A DNA stretch of 64,000 bases from Sanderia malayensis (lineage: Eukaryota > Cnidaria > Scyphozoa > Semaeostomeae > Pelagiidae): NCBI GenBank assembly GCA_013076295.1, contig RQOL01000420.1:1-64000 (forward strand), in the 5' to 3' direction. The notes beneath the pieces were generated by a model. That model was not told the DNA's origin. It did not search any database and saw nothing but the letters and a program-made list of their open reading frames with translations. Positions within the stretch are counted from its first letter, which is position 1. Every line of letters begins with the position of its first letter. Positions 49,401 through 61,600 of this stretch are shown piece by piece. Both the position numbers and the translations under genes were made by a program.

Positions 49401-52400
49401 TTTTTCCCCTGAAACATTAATATTTTAAAAAACAAGTTTCTTATTCAATTTCAGTACACCGAAATTGTACTTTCCACTAATTTTGATGCAATCTGAACGA
49501 GTTTGAAAAAATGCATATTGGCCCCTTTTACCCCGCTTATGCCCTAAAAACATGAAAATTTCAAACAGCAGTTTCCTATTCAAAATCAACACACCAAATT
49601 TGTACTTTCCACAAGGTTTGATGCAAATTGCAGGGGTTTGCAAAATTGCATGAAAACTGGGAAGTTATCAAAAGTGAGAAGTGGGAAGTCATCATACCAA
49701 AATTGTACTTTCCACAAATATTGATGCAAATTGAACGAGTTTGAAGAATTGCATATTGCCCGCTTTTACCCCGTTTAATTCCCCCAGAACATTAACATTT
49801 TAAAAATCAAGTTTCTTATTCAATTTCAGTACACGGAAATTGTACTTTCCACCAAAATTGATGCAACAAGGAAGAGTTTAAAAAATGGCATATTGCCCCC
49901 TTTTACCCCGTTTTATTCCCCTGAAACATTAATATTTTAAAAAACAAGTTTCTTATTCAATTTCAGTACACTGAAATTGTACTTGCCACCAAATTTGATG
50001 CAATCTGAACGAGTTTGAAAAAATGCATATTGGCACCATTTACCCCGTTTTATGCCCTCAAAACATGAAAAATTCAAAAACCAGTTTCATATTCAAATTC
50101 AGCACACCAAATTTGTACTTTCCACAAGGTTTGATGTAAATTGCAGGACTTTGAAAAATTGCATGAAAAGTGGGAAGTCATCAAAAGCGGAAAGTGGAAA
50201 GTCAAGAAAAAGTGGGAAGTCAGCAAATGTAGGAAGTCATCATACCGAAATTGTACTTTGCACCAATTTTGATGCAAAATGAACGGATTTGAAAAATTGC
50301 GTTTTGCCCTCTTTTGCCCAGTTTTATGCCCTCAAAACATGAAAATTTCAAAAACCAGTTTCATATTCAAATTCAGCACAACAAATTTGTACTTTCCACA
50401 AAATTTGATGGAAATTGAAGGAGTTTGAAAAATTGCATCAAAAGTGGGAATTCATTAAAGTGGGAAGTGGGAGGTTGAGGAAAAGTGGGAAGTCAGCAAA
50501 AATGAGAAGTCATCATACCAAACTTGTACTTTCCACAAGGTTAGATGGAAATGCAAGATTTTGCAAAATTGCATGAAAAGTGGGGAGTCATCAAAAGTGG
50601 GAAGTGGGAAGTCAGGAAAAAGTGGGAAGTTATCAAAAGTGGCAAATCATCATAACAAACTTGTACTTTTCACAAAATTTGATGCAAATTGAACGAGTTT
50701 GAAGAATTGCATATTGCCCGCTTTTACCCCGTTTAATTCCCCCAGAACATTAACATTTTAAAAATCAAGTTTCTTATTCAATTTCAGTACACGGAAATTG
50801 TACTTTCCACCAAAATTGATGCAACTTGGAAGAGTTTAAAAAATGGCATATTGCCCCATTTTACCCCGTTTTTTTCCCCTGAAACATTAATATTTTAAAA
50901 AACAAGTTTCTTATTCAATTTCAGTACACCGAAATTGTACTTTCCACCAATTTTGATGCAATCTGAACGAGTTTGAAAAAATGCATATTGGCCCCTTTTA
51001 CCCCGCTTATGCCCTAAAAACATGAAAATTTCAAACAGCAGTTTCGTATTCAAAATCAACACACCAAATTTGTACTTTCCACAAGGTTTGATGCAAATTG
51101 CACTCGTTTGCAAAATTGCATGAAAACTGGGAAGTCATCAAAAGTGGGAAGTGGGAAGTCATTATACCAAAATTGTACTTTCCACAAATATTGATGCAAA
51201 TTGAACAAGTTTGAAGAATTGCATATTGCCCGCTTTTACCCCGTTTAATTCCCCCAGAACATTAACATTTTCAAAATCAAGTTTCTTATTCAATTCCAGT
51301 ACACGGAAATTGTACTTTCCACCAAATTGATGCAACTTGGACGAGTTTAAAAAATGGCATATTGCCCCCTTTTACCCCGTTTTATTCCCCTGAAACATTA
51401 ATATTTTAGAAAACAAGTTTCTTATTCAATTTCAGTACACTGAAATTGTACTTTCCACCAATTTTGATGCAATCTGAACGAGTTTGAAAAAATGCATATT
51501 GGCCCCCTTTACCCCGCTTATGCCCTAAAAACATGAAAATTTCAAACAGCAATTTCGTATTCAAGATCAACACACCAAATTTGTACTTTCCGCAAGGTTT
51601 GATGCAAATTGCAGGGGTTTTCAAAATTGCATGAAAACTGGGAAGTCATCAAAAGTGGGAAGTGGGAAGTCAGGAAAAAGTGGGAAGTCATCAAAAGTGG
51701 GAAATCATCAAAAGTGGAAGGTGGGATGTCAAGAAATTGTGGGAAGTCATCAAAAGTGGAAAGTGGGGAGTCATCATACCAAACTTGTACTTTCCACAAA
51801 ATTTCATTCAAATTGAAAGAGTTTGAAAAAGTGCATATTGCCCCCCTTTTACCCCGTTGTATTCCCTCAAAACGTGAAAATTTCAAAAACCAGTCTCATA
51901 TTCCCATTCAGCGCACCAAATTTGAACTTTCAACAAAATTTCAGGCAACTTGAAAGAGTTTATAAAATTGCATCAAAAGTGGGAAGTCATCAAAAGGGGG
52001 AAATGGGAAGTCAGGAAAAAGCGGGAAATCATCAAAAGTGGGAAGTCATCATACCAAACTTGTACTTTCCACAAAATTTCATTACAAATTGAACGAGTTT
52101 GAAAATTTGCATATTGCCGCTTTTACCCCGTTGTATGCCCTCAAAACATGAAAATTTAAAAAGGCAGTTTCATATTCAAAATCATCACACAAATTTGTAC
52201 GTTCCACAAAGTTTGATGCAAAGTGCAGGAGTTTGCAAAATTGCATGAAAAGTGAGAAGTCATCAAAAGTGGGAAGTGGGAAGTCATCATATCAAAATTG
52301 TACTTTCCAGAAAATTTGATGCAAATTGAACGAGTTTGATAATTGCATATTGCCCGCTTTTACCCCATTTAATTCCCCAGAACATTAACATTTTAAAAAT

Positions 52401-52978
52401 CAAGTTTCTTATTCAATTTCAGTACACGGAAATTGTACTTTCCACCAAAATTGATGCAACTTGGAAGAGTTTAAAAAATGGCATATTGCCCCTTTTACCC
52501 CGCTTTTTTCCCTGAAACATTAATATTTTAAAAAACAAGTTTCTTATTCAATTTCAGTACACCGAAATTGTACTTTCCAGCAATTTTGATGCAATATGAA
52601 CGAGTTTGAAAAAATGCATATTGGCCCTTTTACCCCGCTTATGCCTAAAAACATGAAACTTTCAAACAGCAGTTTCGTATTCAAATCAAGACACCAATTT
52701 GTACTTTCCACAAGGTTTGATGCAAATTGCAGGGGTTTTGCAAATTGCATGAAAACTGGGAAGTCATCAAAGTGGGAAGTGGGAAGTCATCATACAAAAT
52801 TGTACTTTCCACAAATATTGATGCAAATTGAACGAGTTTGAAGAATTGCATATTGCCCGCTTTTACCCCCGTTTATTTCCCCCAGAACATTAACATTTTA
52901 AAAATCAAGTTTCTTATTCAATTTCAGTACACGGAAATTCTACTTTCCACCAAAATTGATGCGAATTGGACGAGTTTG

Positions 52979-52983
52979 AAAAA
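52979..52983 (-). terminator. Possible Pol III terminator beyond SINE copy 2
   Basis: First minus-strand T5 run downstream of the second SINE, equivalent to that at 42223-42227. Activity is inferred only. Confidence 0.45.
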
Positions 52984-53191
52984 CGGCATATTGCCCCCTT
53001 TTACCCCGTTTTATAATAATATAATAATAATAATAATGACTTTATTTAAGTGTCGAAGGTATTTAGCATTTCTGCTAATTGGGGACACTGTCGTTTATTA
53101 CCCCAGTAACCTGGGTACTCATTTACCGACCTCGGAAGGATGGACAGCTGAGTTGGCTGACGGCTTGTAGTTCATGGTTCCGACCGTTCGT

Positions 53192-53202
53192 GGATTCGAA
53201 CC
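53192..53202 (-). promoter_or_regulatory. Pol III B box of SINE copy 2
   Basis: The minus strand reads GGTTCGAATCC, identical to copy 1 and to the B-box consensus. Confidence 0.9.
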
Positions 53203-53244
53203 CATGAAGGTTGCCCTTCAAGGATACGAAATCCAGCGCCTTAA

Positions 53245-53255
53245 CCACTAGGCTA
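53245..53255 (-). promoter_or_regulatory. Pol III A box of SINE copy 2
   Basis: The minus strand reads TAGCCTAGTGG, identical to copy 1. Confidence 0.85.
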
Positions 53256-55010
53256 CACCACCATATTTTTCCCCTGAAACATTAATATTTTACAAAACAA
53301 GTTTCTTGTTCATTTTCAGTACACCGAAATTGTACTTTCCACCAATTTTGATGCAATCTGAACGAGTTTGAAAAAATGCATATTGGCCCCTTTTACCCCG
53401 CTTATGCCCTAAAAACATGAAAATTTCAAACAGCAGTTTCAAATTCAAAATCAACACACCAAATTTGTACTTTCAACATGGTTTGATGCAAATTGCAGGG
53501 GTTTGCAAAATTGCATGAAAACTGGGAAGTCATCAAAAGTGGAAGTGGGAAGTCATCATACCAAAATTGTACTTTCCACAAATATTGATGCAAGTTGAAC
53601 GAGTTTGAAGAATTGCATATTGCCCGCTTTTACCCCGTTTAATTCCCCAGAACATTAGCATTTTAAAAATCAAGTTCCTTATTCAATTTTCAGTACACGG
53701 AAATTGTACTTTCCACCAAAATTGATGCAACTTGGACGAGTATAAAAAATGGCATATTGCCCCCTTTTACCCCGTTTTATTCCCCTGAAACATTAATATT
53801 TTAATAAACAAGTTTCTTATTCAATTTCAGTACACCGAAATTGTACTTTCCACCAACTTTGATGCAATCTGAACGAGTTTGAAAAAATGCATATTGGCCC
53901 TTTTACCCCGCTTATGCCCTAAAAACATGAAAATTTCAAACAGCAATTTCGTATTCAAGATCAACACACCAAATTTGTACTTTCCACAAGGCTAGATGGA
54001 AATGCAAGATTTTTCAAAACTGCATGAAAAGTGGGAAGTCATCAAAAGTGGGAAGTGGGAAGTCAGGAAAAAGTGGGAAGTTATCAAAAGTGGCAAGTCA
54101 TCATAACAAACTTGTACTTTTCACAAAAATTTGATGCAAATTGAACGAGTTTGAAGAATTGCATATTGCCCGCTTTTACCCCGTTTAATTCCCCAGAACA
54201 TTAACATTTTAAAAATCAAGTTTCTTATTCAATTTCAGTACACGGAAATTGTACTTTCCACCAAAATTGATGCAACTTGGACGAGTTTACAAGATGGCAT
54301 ATAGCCCCCTTTTACCCCATTTTATTCCCCTGAAACATTAATATTTTAAAAACAAGTTTCTTATTCAATTTCAATACACCGAAATTGTACTTTCCACCAA
54401 TTTTGATGCAATCTGAACGAGTTTGAAAAAATGCATATTGGCCCCTTTTACCCCGCTTATGCCCTAAAAACATGAAAATTTCAAACAGCAGTTTCGTATT
54501 CAAAATCAACACACCAAATTTGTACTTTCCACAAGGTTTGATGCAAATTGCAGGGGTTTGCAAAATTGCATGAAAACTGGGAAGTCATCAAAAGTGGGAA
54601 GTGGGAGGTTGAGGAAAAGTGGAAGTCAGCAAAAATGGGAAGTCATCATACCAAACTTGTATTTCCACAAGGTTAGATGGAAATGGCAAGATTTTGCAAA
54701 ATTGCATGAAAAGTGGGGAGTCATCAAAAGTGGGAAGTGGGAAGTCAGGAAAAAGTGGGAAGTTATCAAAAGTGGCGAGTATCATAACAAACTTGTACTT
54801 TTCACAAAATTTGATGCAAATTGAACGAGTTTGAAGAATTGCATATTGCCCGCTTTTACCCCGTTTAATTCCCCCAGAACATTAACATTTCGAAAATCAA
54901 GTTTCTTATTCAATTTCAGTACACGGAAATTGTACTTTCCACCAAATTGATGCAACTTGGAAGAGTTTAAAAAATGGCATATTGCCCCCTTTTACCCGTT
55001 TTTTTCCCCT

Positions 55011-55683
55011 GAAACATTAATATTTTAAAAAACAAGTTCCTTATTCAATTTCAGTACACCGAAATTTTACTTTCCACCAATTTTGATGCAATCTGAACGA
55101 GTTTTGAAAAAATGCATATTGGCCCCTTTACCCCGCTTATGCCTCAAAACATGAAAATTTCAAAAACCAGTTTCATTATTCAAATTCAGCACAACAATTT
55201 GTACTTTCACAAAATTTGATGGAGATTGAAGGAGTTTGAAAAATTGCATCAAAAGTGGGAATTCATTAAAGTGGGAAGTGGGAGTTGAGGAAAAGTGGGA
55301 ATTCAGCAAAAATGGGAAGTCATCATACCAAACTTGTACTTTCCACAAGGTTAGATGGAAATGCAAGATTTTGCAAAATTGCATGAAAAGTGGGGAGTCA
55401 TCAAAGTGGGAAGTGGGAAGTCAGGAAAAAGTGGGAAGTTATCAAAGTGGCAAGTCATCATAACAAACTTGTACTTTTCACAAAATTTGATGCAATTGAA
55501 CGAGTTTGAAGAATTGCATATTGCCGCTTTTACCCCGTTTAATTCCCCCAGAACATTAACATTTTAAAAATCAAGTTTCTTATTCAATTTCAGTACACGG
55601 AAATTGTACTTTCCACCAAAATTGATGCAACTTGGAAGAGTTTAAAAAATGGCATATTGCCCCCTTTTCCCGTTTTTTTCCCT
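55011..55683 (+). repeat. Extra ~673-bp satellite segment specific to G2
   Basis: Between two GAAACATTAATATTTT sites (55011 and 55684) G2 has sequence with no counterpart at the equivalent place in G1 (44268). Its content (TTCAAAAACCAG, GATTGAAGGAGTTTG, GTGGGAATTCATTAAAGTGG, GGTTAGATGG) matches the monomer order at about 50330-50880, so it is satellite moved from another part of the array. Both ends lie in the same sub-motif, as expected for unequal exchange. Confidence 0.8.
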
Positions 55684-58600
55684 GAAACATTAATATTTTA
55701 AAAAACAAGTTTTTATTCAATTTCAGTACACCGAAATTGTACTTTCCACCATTTTGATGCAATCTGAACGAGTTTGAAAAAATGCATTTGGCCCCTTTTA
55801 CCCCGCTTATGCCCTAAAAACATGAAAATTTCAAACAGCAGTTTCGTATTCAAAATCAACACACCAATTTGTACTTTCCACAAGGTTTGATGCAATTGCA
55901 GGGGTTTGCAAAATTGCATGAAAACTGGGAAGTCATCAAAAGTGGGAAGTGGGAAGTCATTATACCAAAATTGTACTTTCCACAAATATTGATGCAAATT
56001 GAACAAGTTTGAAGAATGCATATTGCCCGCTTTTACCCCGTTTAATTCCCCAGAACATTAACATTTTCAAAACAAGTTTCTTATTCAATTCCAGTACACG
56101 GAAATTGTACTTTCCACCAAAATTGATGCAACTTGGACGAGTTTAAAAAATGGCATATTGCCCCCTTTTACCCTGTTTTATTCCCCTGAAACATTAATAT
56201 TTTAAAAAACAAGTTTCTTATTCAATTTCAGTACACGAAATTGTACTTTCCACCAATTTTGATGCAATCTGAACGAGTTTGAAAAAATGCATATTGGCCC
56301 CCTTTTACCCCGCTTATGCCTAAAAACATGAAAATTTCAAACAGCAATTTCGTATTCAAGATCAACACACCAAATTTGTACTTTCCGCAAGGTTTGATGC
56401 AAATTGCAGGGTTTCAAAATTGCATGAAAACTGGGAAGTCATCAAAAGTGGGAAGTGGGAAGTCAGGAAAAAGTGGGAAGTCATCAAAAGTGGGAAATCA
56501 TCAAAAGTGGAAGGTGGATGTCAAGAAATTGTGGGAAGTCACCAAAAGTGGAAAGTGGGAGTCATCATACCAAACTTGTACTTTCCACAAAATTTCATTC
56601 AAATTGAAAGAGTTTGAAAAAGTGCATATTGCCCCCCTTTTACCCCGTTGTATTCCCTTAAAACGTGAAAATTTCAAAAACCAGTCTCATATTCCCATTC
56701 AGCGCACCAAATTTGAACTTTCAACAAAATTTCAGGCAACTTGAAAGAGTTTATAAAATTGCATCAAAAGTGGGAAGTCATCAAAAGGGGGAAATGGGAA
56801 GTCAGGAAAAAGCGAGAAATCATCAAAAGTGGGAAGTCATCATACCAAAACTTGTACTTTCCACAAAATTTCATTACAAATTGAACGAGTTTGAAAATTT
56901 GCATATTGCCGCTTTTACCCCGTTGTATGCCCTCAAAACATGAAAATTTAAAAAGGCAGTTTCATATTCAAAATCAGCACACCGAAGTTGTACTTTCCAC
57001 CAAATTTGATGCAATCTGAAAGAGTTTGAAAAAATGCATATTGGCCCCTTTTGCTCCGTTTTATGCCTTAAAACATGAAAAATTCAAAAACCAGTTTTTT
57101 ACTCAATTTCAGTACACCGAAATTGTACTTTCCACTAAATTTGATGCAATCTGAACGAGTTTGAAAAACTGCATATTGGCCCTTTTACCCCGTTTTATTC
57201 CCTGAAACATTAATATTTTAATAAACAAGTTTCTTATTCAATTTCAGTACACCGAAATTGTACTTTCCACCAACTTTGATGCAATCTGAACGAGTTTGAA
57301 AAAAATGCATATTGGCTCCTTTTACCCGCTTATGCCCTAAAAACATGAAAATTTCAACAGCAATTTCGTATTCAAGATCAACACAAAATTTGTACTTTCC
57401 ACAAGGCTAGATGGAAATGCAAGATTTTTCAAAATTGCATGAAAAGTGGGAAGTCATCAAAAGTGGGAAGTGGGAAGTCAGGAAAAGTGGGAAGTTATCA
57501 AAAGTGGGAAGTCATCATACAAACTTGTACTTTCCACAAAAATTTCATTACAAATTGAACGAGTTTGAAAATTTGCATATTGCCGCTTTTACCCCGTTGT
57601 ATGCCCTCAAAACATGAAAATTTAAAAAGGCAGTTTCATATTCAAAATCAGCACACCGAAGTTGTACTTTCCACCAAATTTGATGCAATCTGAAAGAGTT
57701 TGAAAAAATGCATATTGGCCCCTTTTGCTCCGTTTTATGCCTTAAAAACATGAAAAATTCAAAAACCAGTTTTTTACTCAATTTCAGTACACCGAAATTG
57801 TACTTTCCATTAAATTTGATGCAATCTGAACGAGTTTGAAAAACTGCATATTGGCCCCTTTTACCCCGTTTTATGCCCTAAAAACATGAACATTTCAAAA
57901 ACCAGTTTCATATTCAAAATCATCACACCAAATTTGTACGTTCCACAAAGTTTGATGCAAATTGCAGGAGTTTGCAAAATTGCATGAAAAGTGAGAAGTC
58001 ATCAAAAGTGGGAAGTGGGGTCATCATATCAAAATTGTACTTTCCACAAAATTTGATGCAAATTGAACGAGTTTGATAATTGCATATTGCCCGCTTTTAC
58101 CCCATTAATTCCCCAGAACATTAACATTTTAAAAATCAAGTTTCTTATTCAATTTCAGTACACGGAAATTGTACTTTCCACCAAAATTGATGCAACTTGG
58201 AAGAGTTTAAAAAATGGCATATTGCCCCCTTTTACCCGCTTTTTTCCCCTGAAACATTAATATTTTAAAAAACAAGTTTCTTATTCAATTTCAGTACACC
58301 GAAATTGTACTTTCCACCAATTTTGATGCAATCTGAACGAGTTTGAAAAAATGCATATTGGCCCCTTTTACCCCGTTTATGCCCTAAAAACATGAAAATT
58401 TCAAACAGCAGTTTCGTATTCAAAATCAACACACCAAATTTGTACTTTCCACATAGTTTGATGCAAATTGCAGGGGTTTGCAAAATTGCATGAAAACTGG
58501 GAAGTCATCAAAAGTGGGAAGTGGGAAGTCATCATACCAAAATTGTACTTTCCACAAATATTGATGCAAATTGAACGAGTTTGAAGAATTGATATTGCCC

Positions 58601-61600
58601 GCTTTTACCCCGTTTAATTCCCCAGAACATTAACATTTTAAAAATCAAGTTTCTTATTCAATTTCAGTACACGGAAATTGTACTTTCCACCAAAATTGAT
58701 GCAACTTGGAAGAGTTTAAAAAATGGCATATTGCCCCCTTTTACCCCGTTTTTTCCCCTGAAACATTAATATTTTAAAAAACAAGTTTCTTATTCAATTT
58801 CAGTACACCGAAATTGTACTTTCCACAATTTTGATGCAATCTGAACGAGTTTGAAAAAATGCATATTGGCCCCTTTTACCCCGCTTATGCCCTAAAAACA
58901 TGAAAATTTCAAACAGCAGTTTCCTATTCAAAATCAACACACCAAATTTGTACTTTCCACAAGGTTTGATGCAAATTGCAGGGGTTTGCAAAATTGCATG
59001 AAAACTGGGAAGTCATCAAAAGTGGGAAAGTGGGAAGTCATCATACCAAAATTGTACTTTCCACAAATATTGATGCAAATTGAACGAGTTTGAAGAATTG
59101 CATATTGCCCGCTTTTACCCCGTTTAATTCCCCCAGAACATTAACATTTTAAAAATCAAGTTTCTTATTCAATTTCAGTACACGGAAATTGTACTTTCCA
59201 CCAAAATTGATGCAACGGACGAGTTTAAAAAATGGCATATTGCCCCCTTTTACCCCGTTTTATTCCCCTGAAACATTAATATTTTAAAAAACAAGTTTCT
59301 TATTCAATTTCAGTACACTGAAATTGTACTTTCCATCAATTTTGATGCAATCTGAACGAGTTTGAAAAATGCATATTGGCCCCTTTACCCCGCTTATGCC
59401 CTAAAAACATGAAAATTTCAAACAGCAATTTCGTATTCAAGATCAACACACCAAATTTGTACTTTCCGCAAGTTTGATGCAAATTGCAGGGGTTTTCAAA
59501 ATTGCATGAAAAGTGGGGTCATCAAAAGTGGGAAGTGGGAAGTCAGGAAAAAGTGGGAAGTCATCAAAAGTGGGAAATCATCAAAAGTGGAAGGTGGGAT
59601 GTCAAGAAATTGTGGGAAGTCATCAAAAGTGGAAAGTGGGGAGTCATCATACCAAACTTGTACTTTCCACAAAATTTCATTCAAATTGAAAGAGTTTGAA
59701 AAAGTGCATATTGCCCCCTTTTACCCCGTTGTATTCCCTCAAAACGTGAAAATTTCAAAAACCAGTCTCATATTCCCATTCAGCGCACCAAATTTGAACT
59801 TTCAACAAAATTTCAGGCAACTTGAAAGAGTTTATAAAATTGCATCAAAAGTGGGAAGTCATCAAAAGGGGGAAATGGGAAGTCAGGAAAAAGCGGGAAG
59901 TCATCAACAGTGGGAAGTCATCATACCAAAATTGTAATTTCCACAAAATTTGATGCAAAATTGAACGATTTGAAAAAATTGCATATTGCCCGCTTTACCC
60001 CGTTTTATTACCCCAAAACACTAACATTTTAAAAAACAAGTTTCATATTCAAATTCAGCACTCCGAAATTGTACTTGCCACCAAATTTGATGGCAATCTG
60101 AACGAGTTTGAAAAATGCATATTGGCCCCATTACCCGTTTTTATGCCCTCAAAACATGAAAAATTCAAAAACCAGTTTCATATTCAAATTCAGCACACCA
60201 AATTTGTACTTTCCACAAGGTTTGATGTAAATTGCAGGACTTTGAAAAATTGCATGAAAAGTGGGAAGTCATCAAAAGCGGAAAGTGGAAAGTCAAGAAA
60301 AAGTGGGAAGTCAGCAAATGTAGGAAGTCATCATACCGAAATTGTACTTTCACCAATTTTGATGCAATCTGAACGAGTTTGAAAAAATGCATATTGGCCC
60401 TTTTACCCGTTTATGCCCTAAAACATGAAAATTTCAAACAGCAGTTCGTATTCAAAATCAACACACCAAATTTGTACTTTCCACATAGTTATGCAAATTG
60501 CAGGGGTTTGCAAAATTGCATGGAACAACTGGGAAGTCATCAAAAAGTGGGAAGTGGGAATCATCATACCAAAAATTGTACTTTCCACAAAATATGATGC
60601 AAATTGAACGAGTTTGAGAATTGCATATTGCCAGCTTTTACCCCGTTTATTTCCCCCAGAACATTAACATTTTCAAAATCAAGTTTCTTATTCAATTTCA
60701 GTACACGGAAATTGTACTTTCCACCAAAATTGATGCAACAAGGAAGAGGTTTTAAAAAATGGCATATTGCCCCCTTTACCCCGTTTTTTCCCCTGAAACA
60801 TTAATATTTAAAAAACAAGTTCTTATTCAATTTCAGTACACCCGAAATTGTACTTTCCACTAATTTTGATGCAATCTGAAACGAGTTTGAAAAAATGCAT
60901 ATGGGCCCCTTTTACCCCGCTTATGCCCTAAAAACATGAAAAATTCAAACAGCAGTTTCCTATTCAAAATCAACACACCAAATTTGTACTTTCCACAAGG
61001 TTTGATGCAAATTGCAGGTGTTTGCAAAAATTGCATGAAAACTGGGAAGTTATCAAAAGTGAGAAGTGGGAAGTCATCATACCAAAATTGTACTTTCCAC
61101 AAATATTGATGCAAATTGAACGAGTTTGAAGAATTGCATATTGCCCGCTTTTACCCCGTTTAATTCCCCAGAACATTAACATTTAAAAATCAAGTTTCTA
61201 TTCAATTTCAGTACACGGAAATTGTACTTTCCACCAAAATTGATGCAACAAGGAAGAGTTTAAAATAATGGCATATTGCCCCCTTTTTACCCCGTTTTAT
61301 TCCCCTGAAACATTAATATTTTAAAAAACAAGTTTCTTATTCAATTTCAGTACACTGAAATTGTACTTCCACCAAATTTGATGCAATCTGAACGAGTTTG
61401 AAAAAATGCATATTGCACCATTTACCCCCGTTTTATGCCCTCAAAACATGAAAAATTCAAAAAACCAGTTTCATATTCAAATTCAGCACACCAAATTTGT
61501 ACTTTCCACAAGGTTTGATGTAAATTGCAGGACTTTGAAAAATTGCATGAAAAGTGGGAAGTCATCAAAAGCGGAAAGTGGAAAGTCAAGAAAAAGTGGA

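Larger units (their letters stand above)
41808..52568 (+). repeat. Block G1: 10.76-kb SINE-bearing unit
   Basis: A private anchor variant, TGTACTTTCCAGCAATTT, lies at 41808, 52569 and 63943 and defines a unit of 10761 bp. The unit contains the SINE at 42258-42508. It also holds two 370-bp blocks 681 bp apart (about 45420-45790 and 46101-46471), a segment copied from block F (46865-48950), and 204-bp R monomers near 44966, 48064 and 51581. Everything other than the SINE is satellite. Confidence 0.9.
53014..53263 (-). mobile_element. tRNA-derived SINE, copy 2 (segmental duplicate)
   Basis: Apart from one missing A in the TAA tail, this element is identical to the one at 42258-42508 and lies at the same point of the same Y-tail monomer, with the same flanks (ACGGCATATTGC on the left, TATTTTTCCCCTGAAAC on the right). 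It is therefore a copy made by amplification of the whole G unit, not a second insertion. Unlike the surrounding satellite, its body shows no sequencing-type indel. Confidence 0.92.

Noticed and set aside
52838..53170. A 110-codon plus-strand open frame running from satellite into the SINE
   Set aside because: It depends on a one-base loss in the TAA tail of SINE copy 2; in copy 1 the frame stops soon after the tail. The frame is antisense to the SINE and has no coding features.
42258..53263. Two independent SINE insertions at a preferred target in the satellite
   Set aside because: The flanking kilobases are also duplicated and the element bodies are identical, so a single insertion followed by duplication is simpler.
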